A stretch of 64,000 nt of DNA from the NCBI GenBank assembly GCA_964398775.1, contig CAYNND010000001.1, positions 62,001-126,000 on the forward strand, given 5' to 3'. Positions 33,132 through 42,190 of the stretch are shown here, piece by piece. The stretch's first letter is position 1. Each line of letters opens with the position of its first letter. The translations under genes and the position numbers were made by a program. The notes under the pieces are model-generated. The model saw only the letters and a list, made by a program, of their open reading frames with translations, did not search any database and was not told the DNA's origin. Origin of the DNA: CAYNND01 sp964398775 (GTDB lineage Bacteria; Patescibacteriota; Minisyncoccia; Phycocordibacterales; UBA2100).

Positions 33132-33443
33132 TTATTGTTTCGGTTTTCTTCGTTCTGTAACTATATACTCTTCGAGGTGAATAAGAAACGCAAACGGTGT
33201 CAGGAACCGGATATTTCCACTCTCGCCAGCAGGTAGACGCGCAGCATATGGCAGTAAGTCTGGAGGCCATGGGAGTTTTGATTCAATGCCGGTTGAACGG
33301 TGCTTGGCAAGTTCACATATTTTCTCAGTCAGAACTCGCGTATCCTCTGTAAGATTTTTGAACTCAGGAGTATCCATCATAAGTTCAATATGTGTATCTT
33401 CGTATGGGCTTGTGTTTTGTGCTATAGCCTCAAGTGCCATCAT
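33132..33443 (-). CDS. Small hypothetical protein between dus and dnaX
   Basis: A 103-aa soluble protein without a recognised domain; some resemblance of ELAKHRSTGIESKLPWPPDLLPYAARLP to replication- or recombination-linked small proteins is too weak to name. ATG 33443 overlaps the dus stop (TGA at 33440-33442), so it is translationally coupled in the dnaX operon. Confidence 0.7.
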   Translation of the reverse strand: MMALEAIAQNTSPYEDTHIELMMDTPEFKNLTEDTRVLTEKICELAKHRSTGIESKLPWPPDLLPYAARLPAGESGNIRFLTPFAFLIHLEEYIVTERRKPKQ

Positions 33444-34405
33444 GACTCCATACTATCATGGGCACTTCTCAGGAGTAATAGCGCGCTCTCAGCATCATCT
33501 GTCTGCATGAGTGCCGTACGCAAGTCACTTGCATGATTCCATCCTGCAATATAGCTGCCGAAATGTTTTTTCATAAGGGCAAAACTCTTAATATCAGCAA
33601 ACTGTTTCTGGTACTCCTCGGTATGCTCAATGAGTGCTGCGATTCGCTCTCGCGCTGTTGCATGATAGTCAGTGCCGTACCATGGGTTACCGAACATGCC
33701 ACGACCTATCATGACACCATTGCAGTGTGTTTCCTCATACCGCTGCTGCGCTTCAGCGACAGTTTTTACATCACCATTTCCTACTATCAAGGTAGATACT
33801 CCCATGCTGTCTCTCAGGGTAACTGCACGGGCAACAGCACCCCACTGTGCAGGAACTTTTGACATCTCTTTTCTGGTACGCGCGTGGACCGTCAATACTG
33901 CGGGCTCTTCACTCAATAATTCTCGAGCCCAGTCTTCAAGGGTGTCTTGGTTCCAGCCTATCCGAGTCTTTACCGAAACAGGAATGTCTGGAGCGCCGCG
34001 CTTTGCTGCTTTAATAAGTTCACGGGCAAGCGCAGGATTTTTTATAAGTGCTGCGCCACATCCTTGATTGTTGACTGCATCCACAGGGCATCCCATGTTT
34101 ATATCAACCCCATCAAAACCGAGTTCTTGCACGATTGCCGCACCCTGCTCCATGTACCCAGGAACGCTAGAGAAGAGTTGCGCGACTATCGGACGTTCAA
34201 TTTCACTAAAGCGTAACTTTGAGCGCAGCTTGCGCTGACCTTCAGCAGGAGCTCGAACGAGCCCATCGGCGGAAGTGAACTCTGTGAACGTGACATGGGG
34301 CTTCCCTCGTCGGGCAATGATAGTACGAAACGCGACATCGGTGACGTCATCCATCGGTGCTCCGACTATGAACGGCTGCGCGAGTGTGGCCCAAAAGTTT
34401 TTCAT
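33440..34405 (-). CDS. tRNA-dihydrouridine synthase
   Basis: A 321-aa FMN-dependent enzyme that reduces uridines in tRNA to dihydrouridine using NADPH. Family blocks: FIVGAPMDDVTDVAFR (N-terminal FMN site), VDINMGCPVDAVNNQGCGAAL with catalytic Cys (~105), VSVKTRIGWN, LTVHARTRKEM, GNGDVKT and VMIGRGMFGNPW. Length is normal. ATG 34405 is chosen at MKNFW; TATCGT ends 7 nt upstream. Confidence 0.94.
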   Translation of the reverse strand: MKNFWATLAQPFIVGAPMDDVTDVAFRTIIARRGKPHVTFTEFTSADGLVRAPAEGQRKLRSKLRFSEIERPIVAQLFSSVPGYMEQGAAIVQELGFDGVDINMGCPVDAVNNQGCGAALIKNPALARELIKAAKRGAPDIPVSVKTRIGWNQDTLEDWARELLSEEPAVLTVHARTRKEMSKVPAQWGAVARAVTLRDSMGVSTLIVGNGDVKTVAEAQQRYEETHCNGVMIGRGMFGNPWYGTDYHATARERIAALIEHTEEYQKQFADIKSFALMKKHFGSYIAGWNHASDLRTALMQTDDAESALLLLRSAHDSMES

Positions 34406-34443
34406 CGCAGGCACGATACTGTAGATATGAAACGAATGCAATC

Positions 34444-35178
34444 TTACCCAATATCAGCGATGAGCGCGCAATGGTCACTCATGCCGCATTTCATGACAAC
34501 AGCATGCACAGGAGCAGCACCTGGTGTTCTGAAAATATAGTCCACCATGTACCGCGCAACTTCAGCAGCAACAGGAGGATTGGTGCGCACGCGATGCAGC
34601 GGTATGTGCATACTGGATGTATATGTATGCGGTACGCAATCTTCGAAATACTGCGTCAGTGTCTCGTAGCAGGAGTTGTACCCTCGAGGGATATTGAAAT
34701 CCCCGCAGACGATTGTCGGGGGCATCGTTCGTATATACTCCATCAGTGCTTGAGTATCTGTTTTTTGATACTCACTTGGTTTGTCACCATCCTGTGTCCA
34801 CGTGTGATGGAGCGTCGCGACACGAACACCGTCTATTTCGGTACTAATGATGCCGTGCTGTATCGTCTTTCTTTTTGTTTCTTGATTTGTTCTGTCCTGC
34901 TCTACTAAAGCCTCAGTGGGTTTGTAGTAGTAGTGTACGACCGTGTTTGACTGTGCATGACTACTCATGAGCACTACCCCACGCTCATCAAGTGAGCCAT
35001 CTGTGCGGCGCTCAAGGATCATCGGCATGAATGTAACGTATGGGAGTGATGATATCCGTGGAATATCCTGTTTGAAAACCTCTTGCATGCAAAGCACATC
35101 AGGACGCTCTGCAGCTATAAAGTCACACACAAGTGTGAGGTGTGCATCACCTTCTATGTTTATTTGTACTAGTTTCAT
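34444..35178 (-). CDS. Endonuclease/exonuclease/phosphatase (EEP) family protein
   Basis: A 244-aa protein with the EEP metal-dependent hydrolase fold. Conserved pieces are QINIEGD, VLCMQEVF (metal-binding Glu), TLHHTW, CGDFNIPRG (catalytic Asp/Asn) and the C-terminal SDHCALIAD (catalytic Asp-His). No signal peptide. Could act on nucleic acids or phosphoesters. The start overlaps the ftsQ stop by 4 bp. Confidence 0.9.
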   Translation of the reverse strand: MKLVQINIEGDAHLTLVCDFIAAERPDVLCMQEVFKQDIPRISSLPYVTFMPMILERRTDGSLDERGVVLMSSHAQSNTVVHYYYKPTEALVEQDRTNQETKRKTIQHGIISTEIDGVRVATLHHTWTQDGDKPSEYQKTDTQALMEYIRTMPPTIVCGDFNIPRGYNSCYETLTQYFEDCVPHTYTSSMHIPLHRVRTNPPVAAEVARYMVDYIFRTPGAAPVHAVVMKCGMSDHCALIADIG

Positions 35179-36179
35179 TGGAGTGTTTCTTGTTCGTCGT
35201 TCACTCCCTCATCTGTCGGCTCATCAGCTGTACGTGATTTGTAGTAGAGACGATTCCCAAAGCGGGCATCAATATATTCAAGTCCTGCATACTTCTCCTT
35301 GACTGGTGCTGCTGTGCGCGCAGTGTGAATGGTCTGCGCTACACGTACTGGATCATCATCGAGCAATACGATGATGTCTGGATTATTTTCAAAAGACATC
35401 CGCATATCTACACCATCATCAGATATAGAGATTGCGTCACTTTGCATTTCGATATCACGGAATGCAACGACAAACCCTCGGAGACGATTGAAAATTCCGG
35501 GGAGTACGTACGCTCCAATAGACTGACCCTCTGTGACACCACCTCGCAGCGCTGGGTATACATATGCACCTGATGCCTCTTCAAAGATGAAGCCAGTTTC
35601 ATCAGCGTGGTAACACAAGCCTTCTCCAGAGGCATCGCACCACGTAGCAAACGGAATGCGCTCGGTGATTGTTACTTTGACTGTATTCATCCCGTACCGA
35701 CGCACGGAAATATCTTCAATGCGAGGAAAATCTTTTCGCAGCCGCTCGCCGACAGCTGAGAGGTCTGCGGTCAGTATAGTGTTGCGTGAGTACAACATAC
35801 CTTCATGTGAAAGCAGTGCTTGGAGTGTCGAGGTTTCGATTTGCGCAGCCGAAATCTGTCTTGTGCCTTCTACGATGACCGATGATATAGCAACTGACTG
35901 ATGAAACGTGAGCGCGCTCAAGCCCGCAGCACCAAGCACCATTACAGCGAAAGTGGCGTAGAGTACTCCTCTTCTTTTATACGCTCGACGTTGCTTGAGT
36001 GGAGTGCGACGTTTCTTTTTTTGAGCAGGTGTTTCTTTGTGTGGAGCGCTTCGATTCACAAAAGCATATCGCTTAAACGACAGCGTTTGCGGGTCTGCTG
36101 CGCGTTTTACCGCAATCTTGTCACCACCTTTTCTCAGGTCAACTACTCCGCGTCGTTTGTGTGGTGGTGTGTGTGTCAT
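35175..36179 (-). CDS. ftsQ: Cell division protein FtsQ/DivIB-like
   Basis: A 334-aa bitopic divisome protein. A basic cytoplasmic N-terminus (~1-72) is followed by one transmembrane helix (~73-94) and the POTRA domain (~98-165, SSVIVEGTRQISAAQIE), then the FtsQ beta domain (DFPRIEDISVRRYGMNTVKVTITERIPFATWC). The POTRA-beta arrangement is typical and identity with E. coli FtsQ is expected to be low. It links cytoplasmic and periplasmic divisome parts. Start and stop overlap both neighbours (ATGA). Confidence 0.85.
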   Translation of the reverse strand: MTHTPPHKRRGVVDLRKGGDKIAVKRAADPQTLSFKRYAFVNRSAPHKETPAQKKKRRTPLKQRRAYKRRGVLYATFAVMVLGAAGLSALTFHQSVAISSVIVEGTRQISAAQIETSTLQALLSHEGMLYSRNTILTADLSAVGERLRKDFPRIEDISVRRYGMNTVKVTITERIPFATWCDASGEGLCYHADETGFIFEEASGAYVYPALRGGVTEGQSIGAYVLPGIFNRLRGFVVAFRDIEMQSDAISISDDGVDMRMSFENNPDIIVLLDDDPVRVAQTIHTARTAAPVKEKYAGLEYIDARFGNRLYYKSRTADEPTDEGVNDEQETLQ

Positions 36180-37333
36180 GATGACAAAGAGTCGAGGAAT
36201 TGCGCTGTTCCTTCTCCGTGAACTGCATATACGATAGCGAAGAGCTCCTCAAGGCACAACCCATCTGAGACCACCGTGTGAACAAAACGAGTTTTGGTAG
36301 CAGTATCAACATATTTTAACCCTGCACGTCGCGACTGAAAGTCATGATAGTACTGTATTCGAGCAAGCACATATCGCTCAGAGAACATCGGTATATCTAT
36401 CTCATAGCTCTTTACCACTGCTGGGTGTGCAGCGCGCGCAGTCACAACTGAAGTACGAAATGGGATATGGAGTGTATTCAAGAGCTGTTCATAGCATGAG
36501 CGAATACTTTCATGCTGTTCGACAGAAATGTCATGTCGAGCAAGGCATACTGACAATGTACCTACAACATGACCAAAAGAGCGCAGCGCTCGGTCACGAA
36601 AAAGTTCGACATCCATAAGATACTTTTCTGGAAGTCGCGACTCTTCATAGGTAGAGCCGACATGTGCTTCAAGGAGATATGGTATGACTGATGTGCCAAC
36701 AAGACCAAACGATGCTTCAGTTAAATATGTACCAACCTCATCTGCGCTTGCGCCGGAGGCAATACACGCATCTCGAGACACGCCGGGCATACTGCGAGCA
36801 AGCGTAAAACCAGCTGAAGCAAAATATCGGTGCACGTATGTCTGTAGTGCAAGAAATGAACGGTATGTAGTTACACTCGGAACAAGCCACACATTTTCAC
36901 CACGAGTCACCTGCTGGATAGACGCACGTGCGAGTACATCTGAAAACACTACGTGCTCTGTCGGCTGGCGTTCTGATCTCCCGACCTCTACTACTGCTTC
37001 AGTCTCACTCCCAGTCGGCACAGAAATGTCAGGCATGTTTGGGATGAGCACCATCTCTCGCTTAAAACGCTGCAGTGACTCAGCGTACTGAGCCTCTTCT
37101 TGAGCAAGTTCACTCTGTATACTCTGCAGAGAAGTCTGTGCTTGCGCATCTCCTCCCTGTGAAAGACGCTCAAGTACTCGTACGCGCGCTTTCTTCCCCT
37201 GGAGAGAGAGGTGTAATTTCTTCCGCTCGTCATCCGCATCTGTCAGTGGCTGCAGGTCAAGTTTCATCCCACGACGCTCAGCTGCATATCGAATAAGCTC
37301 TGGGTTATCTCGGATGAACTGAATATCAAGCAT
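36176..37333 (-). CDS. Seryl-tRNA synthetase-like protein lacking catalytic signatures
   Basis: A 385-aa SerRS homologue, shorter than the usual ~420-430. The N-terminal tRNA-binding arm is clear (MLDIQFIRDNPELIRYAAERRG and a coiled coil to ~105), followed by PNMPDISVPTGSE as in SerRS. The C-terminal fold is traceable: AAHPAVVKSYEIDIPMFSE, YHDFQSRRAGLKY. By eye the serine-binding TxE reads TSV, motif 2 FRxE reads FRDR, and the motif 3 Arg region reads GLCLEELFAIV. It is therefore probably not an active synthetase. It is coupled to ftsQ. A true serS must lie elsewhere if this reading is right. Confidence 0.8.
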   Translation of the reverse strand: MLDIQFIRDNPELIRYAAERRGMKLDLQPLTDADDERKKLHLSLQGKKARVRVLERLSQGGDAQAQTSLQSIQSELAQEEAQYAESLQRFKREMVLIPNMPDISVPTGSETEAVVEVGRSERQPTEHVVFSDVLARASIQQVTRGENVWLVPSVTTYRSFLALQTYVHRYFASAGFTLARSMPGVSRDACIASGASADEVGTYLTEASFGLVGTSVIPYLLEAHVGSTYEESRLPEKYLMDVELFRDRALRSFGHVVGTLSVCLARHDISVEQHESIRSCYEQLLNTLHIPFRTSVVTARAAHPAVVKSYEIDIPMFSERYVLARIQYYHDFQSRRAGLKYVDTATKTRFVHTVVSDGLCLEELFAIVYAVHGEGTAQFLDSLSS

Positions 37334-37405
37334 AGGAGTCAGTATAAATCATTTTATCGTTTTTGCCGCATGTTCACGCACGGTGTGCGCACGAAAGCTG
37401 CAATA

Positions 37406-38554
37406 CTATTTCTTTTTCTTATGTTGTGCTCGCTTCTTACCACGAGATACCTTTTTCACCGGATGAGTCTGTAGCGGTGTATGGCGAAACGCTTCTGTAC
37501 GTTTACCCTCTTTCAATGTCTGCACAAGTTTCCCCACGTCTTGCGCCTTACTTTTATCAAGCACAAGTAATGCCTCGGGTGTCTCAACCACTACAACGTG
37601 AGATAACCCTACAACAGTCACGAGACGTGACTCGGAACGGATATATGAGTTTGAAACATCGCGCAATACAACATCACCAACAATGACATTACCTTGACTG
37701 TCTTTTATTGAAGTGTCGTGTAACGCGCTCCATGAACCGATATCGTTCCACCCCATCGATACAGGTATGACTTTTGCCTGCGATGTTTTCTCCATGACAA
37801 GTGTATCAATAGACCCGATGACAGGCTCGTCGACTGTTTTCCTCAACATAAGAATGGTCGAGTGTTTTTTCGGAAGTGCTGCTTTTGCCCATGCATGTAC
37901 TGACGGTGCGTGTATTTCTATCTCACGGAGTAATTCGTCAGCACGAGCAACAAACATACCACTGTTCCAGAAATGCTCACCGCCAATCACGTATTGCTCT
38001 GCTCGTTCTGTATTCGGCTTTTCTACAAAGGCTGCGACTGAGCGAACATGCTCAGAAGTGTGTGCGCCAGCGTGAATATATCCATACCCTGTCTCAGGAT
38101 ATGTAGGAATGATGCCAAATGTGACAATACCTCCTGCCTGCGCTTCATGTGTCGCTTGAGTGAGCGCACGCGCAAATGCTTTTGTGTCTTGTATGACGTG
38201 GTCAGCAGGCATGACACACACAATAGGCATAACACCCGCTGCCGCACGTGCAAGTGCATGGTGTGCCGCAAGAGCAATCGCTGCCGCAGTACCTCGTGCC
38301 TTATTTTCTGCAATAATCGTCACAGTGCGGTTACACACATCAGCATGCTCTTTGATGCGTAGCGCATACGCTTGATGTACGACCACAATCGGCTCGTCCT
38401 TAATCGTCTTGGGGATACGCAAAAGTGTTTCCTGAAAGAGTGAGTGCTCGGATGTGAGACTCAAGAACTGTTTCGGATATTCGGCGCGAGATGATGGCCA
38501 AAGACGTGTACCAGAACCTCCTGCAAGAATGACTGGTACCGTCGTAAATTTCAT
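37406..38554 (-). CDS. manC: Mannose-1-phosphate guanylyltransferase
   Basis: A 382-aa nucleotidyltransferase making GDP-mannose from mannose-1-phosphate and GTP. The GT-A-like signature VILAGGSGTRLWPSSR-x-YPKQFL lies at the N-terminus and FVEKPN-type substrate motif (AAFVEKPNTERA) at ~175, with MGWNDIGSW near ~260. A basic Lys-rich C-terminal tail is unusual. ATG 38554 begins the conserved domain and has TATGAT 6 nt upstream. It is divergent from the phosphomannomutase gene, which makes its substrate. Confidence 0.93.
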   Translation of the reverse strand: MKFTTVPVILAGGSGTRLWPSSRAEYPKQFLSLTSEHSLFQETLLRIPKTIKDEPIVVVHQAYALRIKEHADVCNRTVTIIAENKARGTAAAIALAAHHALARAAAGVMPIVCVMPADHVIQDTKAFARALTQATHEAQAGGIVTFGIIPTYPETGYGYIHAGAHTSEHVRSVAAFVEKPNTERAEQYVIGGEHFWNSGMFVARADELLREIEIHAPSVHAWAKAALPKKHSTILMLRKTVDEPVIGSIDTLVMEKTSQAKVIPVSMGWNDIGSWSALHDTSIKDSQGNVIVGDVVLRDVSNSYIRSESRLVTVVGLSHVVVVETPEALLVLDKSKAQDVGKLVQTLKEGKRTEAFRHTPLQTHPVKKVSRGKKRAQHKKKK

Positions 38555-38581
38555 ACCGCCATCATACCCCAGCGCTGCATT

Positions 38582-38609
38582 TTGTGAATAAAAGATATCA
38601 ACGTACAAT
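38582..38609 (+). promoter_or_regulatory. Promoter of the phosphomannomutase gene, leaderless
   Basis: TTGTGA (38582-38587), a 16-nt spacer and TACAAT (38604-38609) put the transcription start at or next to ATG 38616. It is a clear example of the window's usual promoter layout. Confidence 0.7.
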
Positions 38610-38615
38610 ATATGT

Positions 38616-39347
38616 ATGAATACCAACGCAAAACATCTCTTTTTTGATGTTGATAACACGATTACCCGCAGCAAATCCCCCATTCTTCCAGAACATGAAG
38701 CTTTGTTTGTAGAGTTGTCGAAAACGCATGACATGGTCATTGTTTCTGGTTCAAAGCAAACTGATATCTGGGGGCGTTTTACTGATGCGTCAAAGGGCAC
38801 GTTCTTTACACTCGCGCAAAATGGAAACTACGCGTTTGATAGAAATAAAGGCGAACTCTGGAAACGTCTTCTGAGTGACGAGCAGAAGCGAGCAATCTAT
38901 GCATTTATAGAAAAAATGCATGCGCATACTCACCCACCCGTTTCAGATGAACATGATTTGATTGAAGATAGAGGATGCCAGATTGCATTTAGCTTCATCG
39001 GCCATCATGAGAAAATTGAAATCAAGGAACGATTTGACCCGACTATGGCTGTGCGGCTACAGATACTCAGTGACCTCAAAGAAGATGTGCAACGACTCTC
39101 TGATGATTTTGGTATTGAAATGGCAATCGGAGGCACTACGAATATCGACATATACCTCAAAGGGAAACATAAAGGATTTAACTCAAAAGCACTCTGTGAT
39201 CTGCTGGGGTGGAATATTGAAGATACGCTCTACTTCGGAGACCTCCTCATGCCGGGCGGGAATGACTATACCGTTGTTGGCATACTCCCGACACAGCCGG
39301 TCAAAGACTACAAAGAAACGTATGAGTTCCTGAAGCACTTCCGCTAG
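38616..39347 (+). CDS. Eukaryote-type phosphomannomutase (HAD superfamily)
   Basis: A 243-aa HAD-type phosphomannomutase, related to eukaryotic PMM rather than bacterial ManB. Motif I is FFDVDNTITRSK (nucleophile and acid Asp), then VIVSGS, AQNGNYAFD, and the C-terminal GDLLMPGGNDYTV, the PMM form of HAD motif IV. It converts mannose-6-phosphate to mannose-1-phosphate for the divergent ManC. A mannose phosphate phosphatase is less likely. The gene is convergent with 39349-40947. Confidence 0.9.
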   Translation: MNTNAKHLFFDVDNTITRSKSPILPEHEALFVELSKTHDMVIVSGSKQTDIWGRFTDASKGTFFTLAQNGNYAFDRNKGELWKRLLSDEQKRAIYAFIEKMHAHTHPPVSDEHDLIEDRGCQIAFSFIGHHEKIEIKERFDPTMAVRLQILSDLKEDVQRLSDDFGIEMAIGGTTNIDIYLKGKHKGFNSKALCDLLGWNIEDTLYFGDLLMPGGNDYTVVGILPTQPVKDYKETYEFLKHFR

Positions 39348-39348
39348 A

Positions 39349-40947
39349 CTAGAGACAGAACGATAGGAAGCACACCTTTCTGCGCTGTGTCGCGTCATAT
39401 GTTCCCGGCATTGGTGCGCGGAAAGATTCATCGACACTTTTATCTGCATATACCTTTACCGTACACTGAGCACTGCCAATGAGCATGTCTTCGTTGTAAC
39501 ACTTGATGGCGTAGAGCGTCGTCGTGAGAGGTGACACGCGTTCAGAGCCGAGTAAGAAATTTCTTGCATTGAATCCGACACCTACACTTCGGGTAGCGTC
39601 TCTCCCGCACGCCCAGGCAATCGTCGGCCGTGTTCCCAAAAGCATCGTTGTGGGCATACATCGCAATCGCGCATCGCCAAACGGTTTCGGGATGACTGTG
39701 TCACGTTTCTCTGATTGACCGAGTTTCTGTGTCTCGGCAGGTGAACCCAGTGGGTCATGGAATTCTGTTTCATCTGTTTCTATAGCTTCATTTTTTGCCT
39801 TTAATTTCGCAAGTGCGTCATTCATTTTTTTGTCTGTTGCTGTTTGCTTTTGTGTGAGAGGGTCTTTCACTTCTGTTTGCTTTTGATTGAGCATGTCTGA
39901 CTGCTTCAGAAATTGTGGCTGCTGCGGAGATGCCTGCGTTGGGGCATATGTTTGCGCTGGAGATGTACTAGTCGGCGCTTGTTGCTGTGGCGCAGGGTTT
40001 TGCTGCTGTTGTGTCTGATCCGTCGGTGACGATGGTGGGTTTTGTGTGGCGTATGGAGGCGGCAGCTGTCCTTGAGGAATATCTACATTGGGTCCTGCGA
40101 CGGGGGTACCCGCGATTTGCATACCTGATGGATTTTTCTTACAAGTACACTTTGTATACTCACTCTTGTCACCACGGCTCGGATGATCGCACTCGGTAAA
40201 CGAAGTGTAGCTATTTCCTGTTTTATTTTTTGCATTAATCATCAGCACGCCCGCACACTGCTTCCCTACGGCAGTAAATGCACTGTGGTAATCAGATGCA
40301 TTCCCTGAACCTTCCTCAACAACAGCGCCGACAACATTTGGCTGTCGCAGAATTTCAGTATCTTTCACATTTTTGGAAAGCACATTAATGCCTGCGTTCG
40401 CCGCAAGTTGGATAAGTTTTATGATTGCTGCTTTGTGACCTTTTTCAATATAAAAGTCCATGTTGTCGATCTCAATAACTTTCCCTTGCGCTTGCTTTAC
40501 CCATCCTAACTGCTTGTTGAAGTTATTGAAAAATTCTGCGCTGTTTGGATGCTGTGCTATTTCGCCGTACTGAGCAGCAACACTTGAACCAGACAGCTGT
40601 GGACCACCGCATCCACCAAATCTTTTTTCACAGTATGCATTCACGTAAAAGAAAGGTACGGGCCCTGTCTGGTTTAGTCGCTGTGCAAGTGCAGGATTTT
40701 GAGAAACATATTGTGCATCAACAAACACTGAGTCAGCGCGCCCTGCATATGAAGTTGCGGAGCCAGTATTTCCATAAATATATGCATGGCACCCGAAGGT
40801 TAATGTATTTTTCCCACAAGAACCTCCCTGTTGGGTCGGCTGTTGTTGGGTTCCTTGTCCTGCAGCAAAAAGTACCATGCCTGTTGAGAGAAGAAGTGCG
40901 ACGATGATGGAGTACGATGATGTCGTTGTATACCTCACAACTTCCAT
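39349..40947 (-). CDS. Secreted protein with GH114-like domain and P/Q-rich linker
   Basis: A 532-aa exported protein. Signal or anchor (~12-33) is followed by a Cys-containing domain (~40-275) that looks like the GH114/TM1410 TIM barrel: SVFVDAQY, FFYVNAYCE, VIEIDNMDFYIEKG, GINVLSKN, VVGAVVEEGS, in barrel-strand order. A Pro/Gln/Thr-rich low-complexity region (~285-370) and a Cys-containing C-terminal domain (~425-532) complete it. GH114 enzymes act on galactosamine-containing polymers. The assignment is tentative and catalysis is unproven. Confidence 0.65.
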   Translation of the reverse strand: MEVVRYTTTSSYSIIVALLLSTGMVLFAAGQGTQQQPTQQGGSCGKNTLTFGCHAYIYGNTGSATSYAGRADSVFVDAQYVSQNPALAQRLNQTGPVPFFYVNAYCEKRFGGCGGPQLSGSSVAAQYGEIAQHPNSAEFFNNFNKQLGWVKQAQGKVIEIDNMDFYIEKGHKAAIIKLIQLAANAGINVLSKNVKDTEILRQPNVVGAVVEEGSGNASDYHSAFTAVGKQCAGVLMINAKNKTGNSYTSFTECDHPSRGDKSEYTKCTCKKNPSGMQIAGTPVAGPNVDIPQGQLPPPYATQNPPSSPTDQTQQQQNPAPQQQAPTSTSPAQTYAPTQASPQQPQFLKQSDMLNQKQTEVKDPLTQKQTATDKKMNDALAKLKAKNEAIETDETEFHDPLGSPAETQKLGQSEKRDTVIPKPFGDARLRCMPTTMLLGTRPTIAWACGRDATRSVGVGFNARNFLLGSERVSPLTTTLYAIKCYNEDMLIGSAQCTVKVYADKSVDESFRAPMPGTYDATQRRKVCFLSFCL

Positions 40948-40970
40948 TGTACCGTAAAAAACATCCTGCC

Positions 40971-41570
40971 TTATGACTCATGCACACTAGTAGAGCGCTG
41001 TGGTGCTGCGGATACTCCGTTCATCTTTGCCACCATGCGCGAGAGGGACGCCGTTGCATTTACTGTATGCACATCTGCAAGCGCAACCCACTGAATACCG
41101 AGTACGCCGTCATCAGAAACAATCTGCTCTGTAAAAGGAACTTCAACAAGTACGCGGATATCAAAATGCTTATGATTCGGTTCATTACGTTCAGGTCGCT
41201 CTTCTATATCATGAATATCAATATCAAAAATCTCTGGAGCAACGAGCGTGCCTTCATGTCCAGTCTCTTCGCGCACTTCTCGCAACACAGCAGCAAAAAA
41301 AGTTTCGTCTTCAGGCTCAATATGCCCGCCCGGCTGAAACCACATCTGCGCACCACGATGATGGATGAGCAAGGTATGCGTTCGCGCTTCATTTACTATC
41401 CATGCCGATGCGGTAATGTGGCCTGGATTGAAATTTCTTCGTTTCCAAAAAGAATCAGGGCACTGCTGTAGTAGTGCCTTGTACTGAGGAATAAAAAGCC
41501 GCTCCTGTGCATCTATGATGCGCGGCTCATATGTTTTTATAAGTCCTGATATGACAGCGCCGTCAAGCAT
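40971..41570 (-). CDS. Nudix hydrolase
   Basis: A 199-aa Nudix protein with a helical N-terminal extension (~1-45). The box is GGHIEPEDETFFAAVLREVREETGHE (~80-105), with the REVREE metal site intact. Substrate not inferable. It lies between two secreted-protein genes with 9-23-bp gaps. Confidence 0.9.
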   Translation of the reverse strand: MLDGAVISGLIKTYEPRIIDAQERLFIPQYKALLQQCPDSFWKRRNFNPGHITASAWIVNEARTHTLLIHHRGAQMWFQPGGHIEPEDETFFAAVLREVREETGHEGTLVAPEIFDIDIHDIEERPERNEPNHKHFDIRVLVEVPFTEQIVSDDGVLGIQWVALADVHTVNATASLSRMVAKMNGVSAAPQRSTSVHES

Positions 41571-41579
41571 ACTTGCAGA

Positions 41580-42128
41580 TTACAGTGTAGTAATCGTAGT
41601 GAAATTTCCACGAAAGCCTTCTGTTTCTGCAGTTGGTTCGCCGAGCTCACCTTTTTTAAGAACGAGCGCGCCATTTTCTTCAAAGACACCCACTTCGTCA
41701 CCCGCTCCAGCAAACCAACAGAGAACTCCCGTCAATTCATGTTCTGATTCAGGTTGCTCAATGACAGAACAAAGTCCTGCAAATGTTCCTGCTTCAATGG
41801 TGCGCTCGCTACACTGAGTTTCCCCCTGGGAACAACCAACACGGAGTGCGACACGTGTGCGAGGCATGGAAAGGGATTCGTCGGGAAGTGCTTCTGTAAA
41901 TACCCATGTAAGCGGTGGCGGAGCATCAGCACGAATCGGCGCTTTCGGCTGCATGTCCACACTCACTCCAGGCTCTACTTGTTCAGAAACAGCAGGCGCT
42001 CCTCCAGCTCCATTGGTGAGCAGTGCATTGAACTGCGCATACAGCTCTGGTTCATATGCCTTCACATACCACCCGATACAAAAGAGCGCGAATAAAATAC
42101 AACACATTTTTATGATGAGCGATTGCAT
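41580..42128 (-). CDS. Secreted or anchored hypothetical protein
   Basis: A 182-aa protein with an N-terminal hydrophobic segment (~5-23), a Pro/Ala/Val-rich linker and a C-terminal domain with four Cys (VGCSQGETQCSER, GLCSVIE, GVLCWFA). No known family. Its stop is 9 bp upstream of the Nudix start, so co-transcription is likely. Confidence 0.65.
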   Translation of the reverse strand: MQSLIIKMCCILFALFCIGWYVKAYEPELYAQFNALLTNGAGGAPAVSEQVEPGVSVDMQPKAPIRADAPPPLTWVFTEALPDESLSMPRTRVALRVGCSQGETQCSERTIEAGTFAGLCSVIEQPESEHELTGVLCWFAGAGDEVGVFEENGALVLKKGELGEPTAETEGFRGNFTTITTL

Positions 42129-42190
42129 AGTCGAAGCATACCGCTGATACGCTACCGCGACAAGCAGACTTGTGCGGGACAGAAAGGCAT

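Noticed and set aside
36171..36180. TGA recoded as glycine (code 25)
   Set aside because: TGA ends several genes in ATGA overlaps, and proteins make sense with TGA as stop.
38555..38800. Longer ManC start at 38800
   Set aside because: It would overlap the divergent phosphomannomutase gene and add 82 Cys/Ser-rich residues not found in the family.
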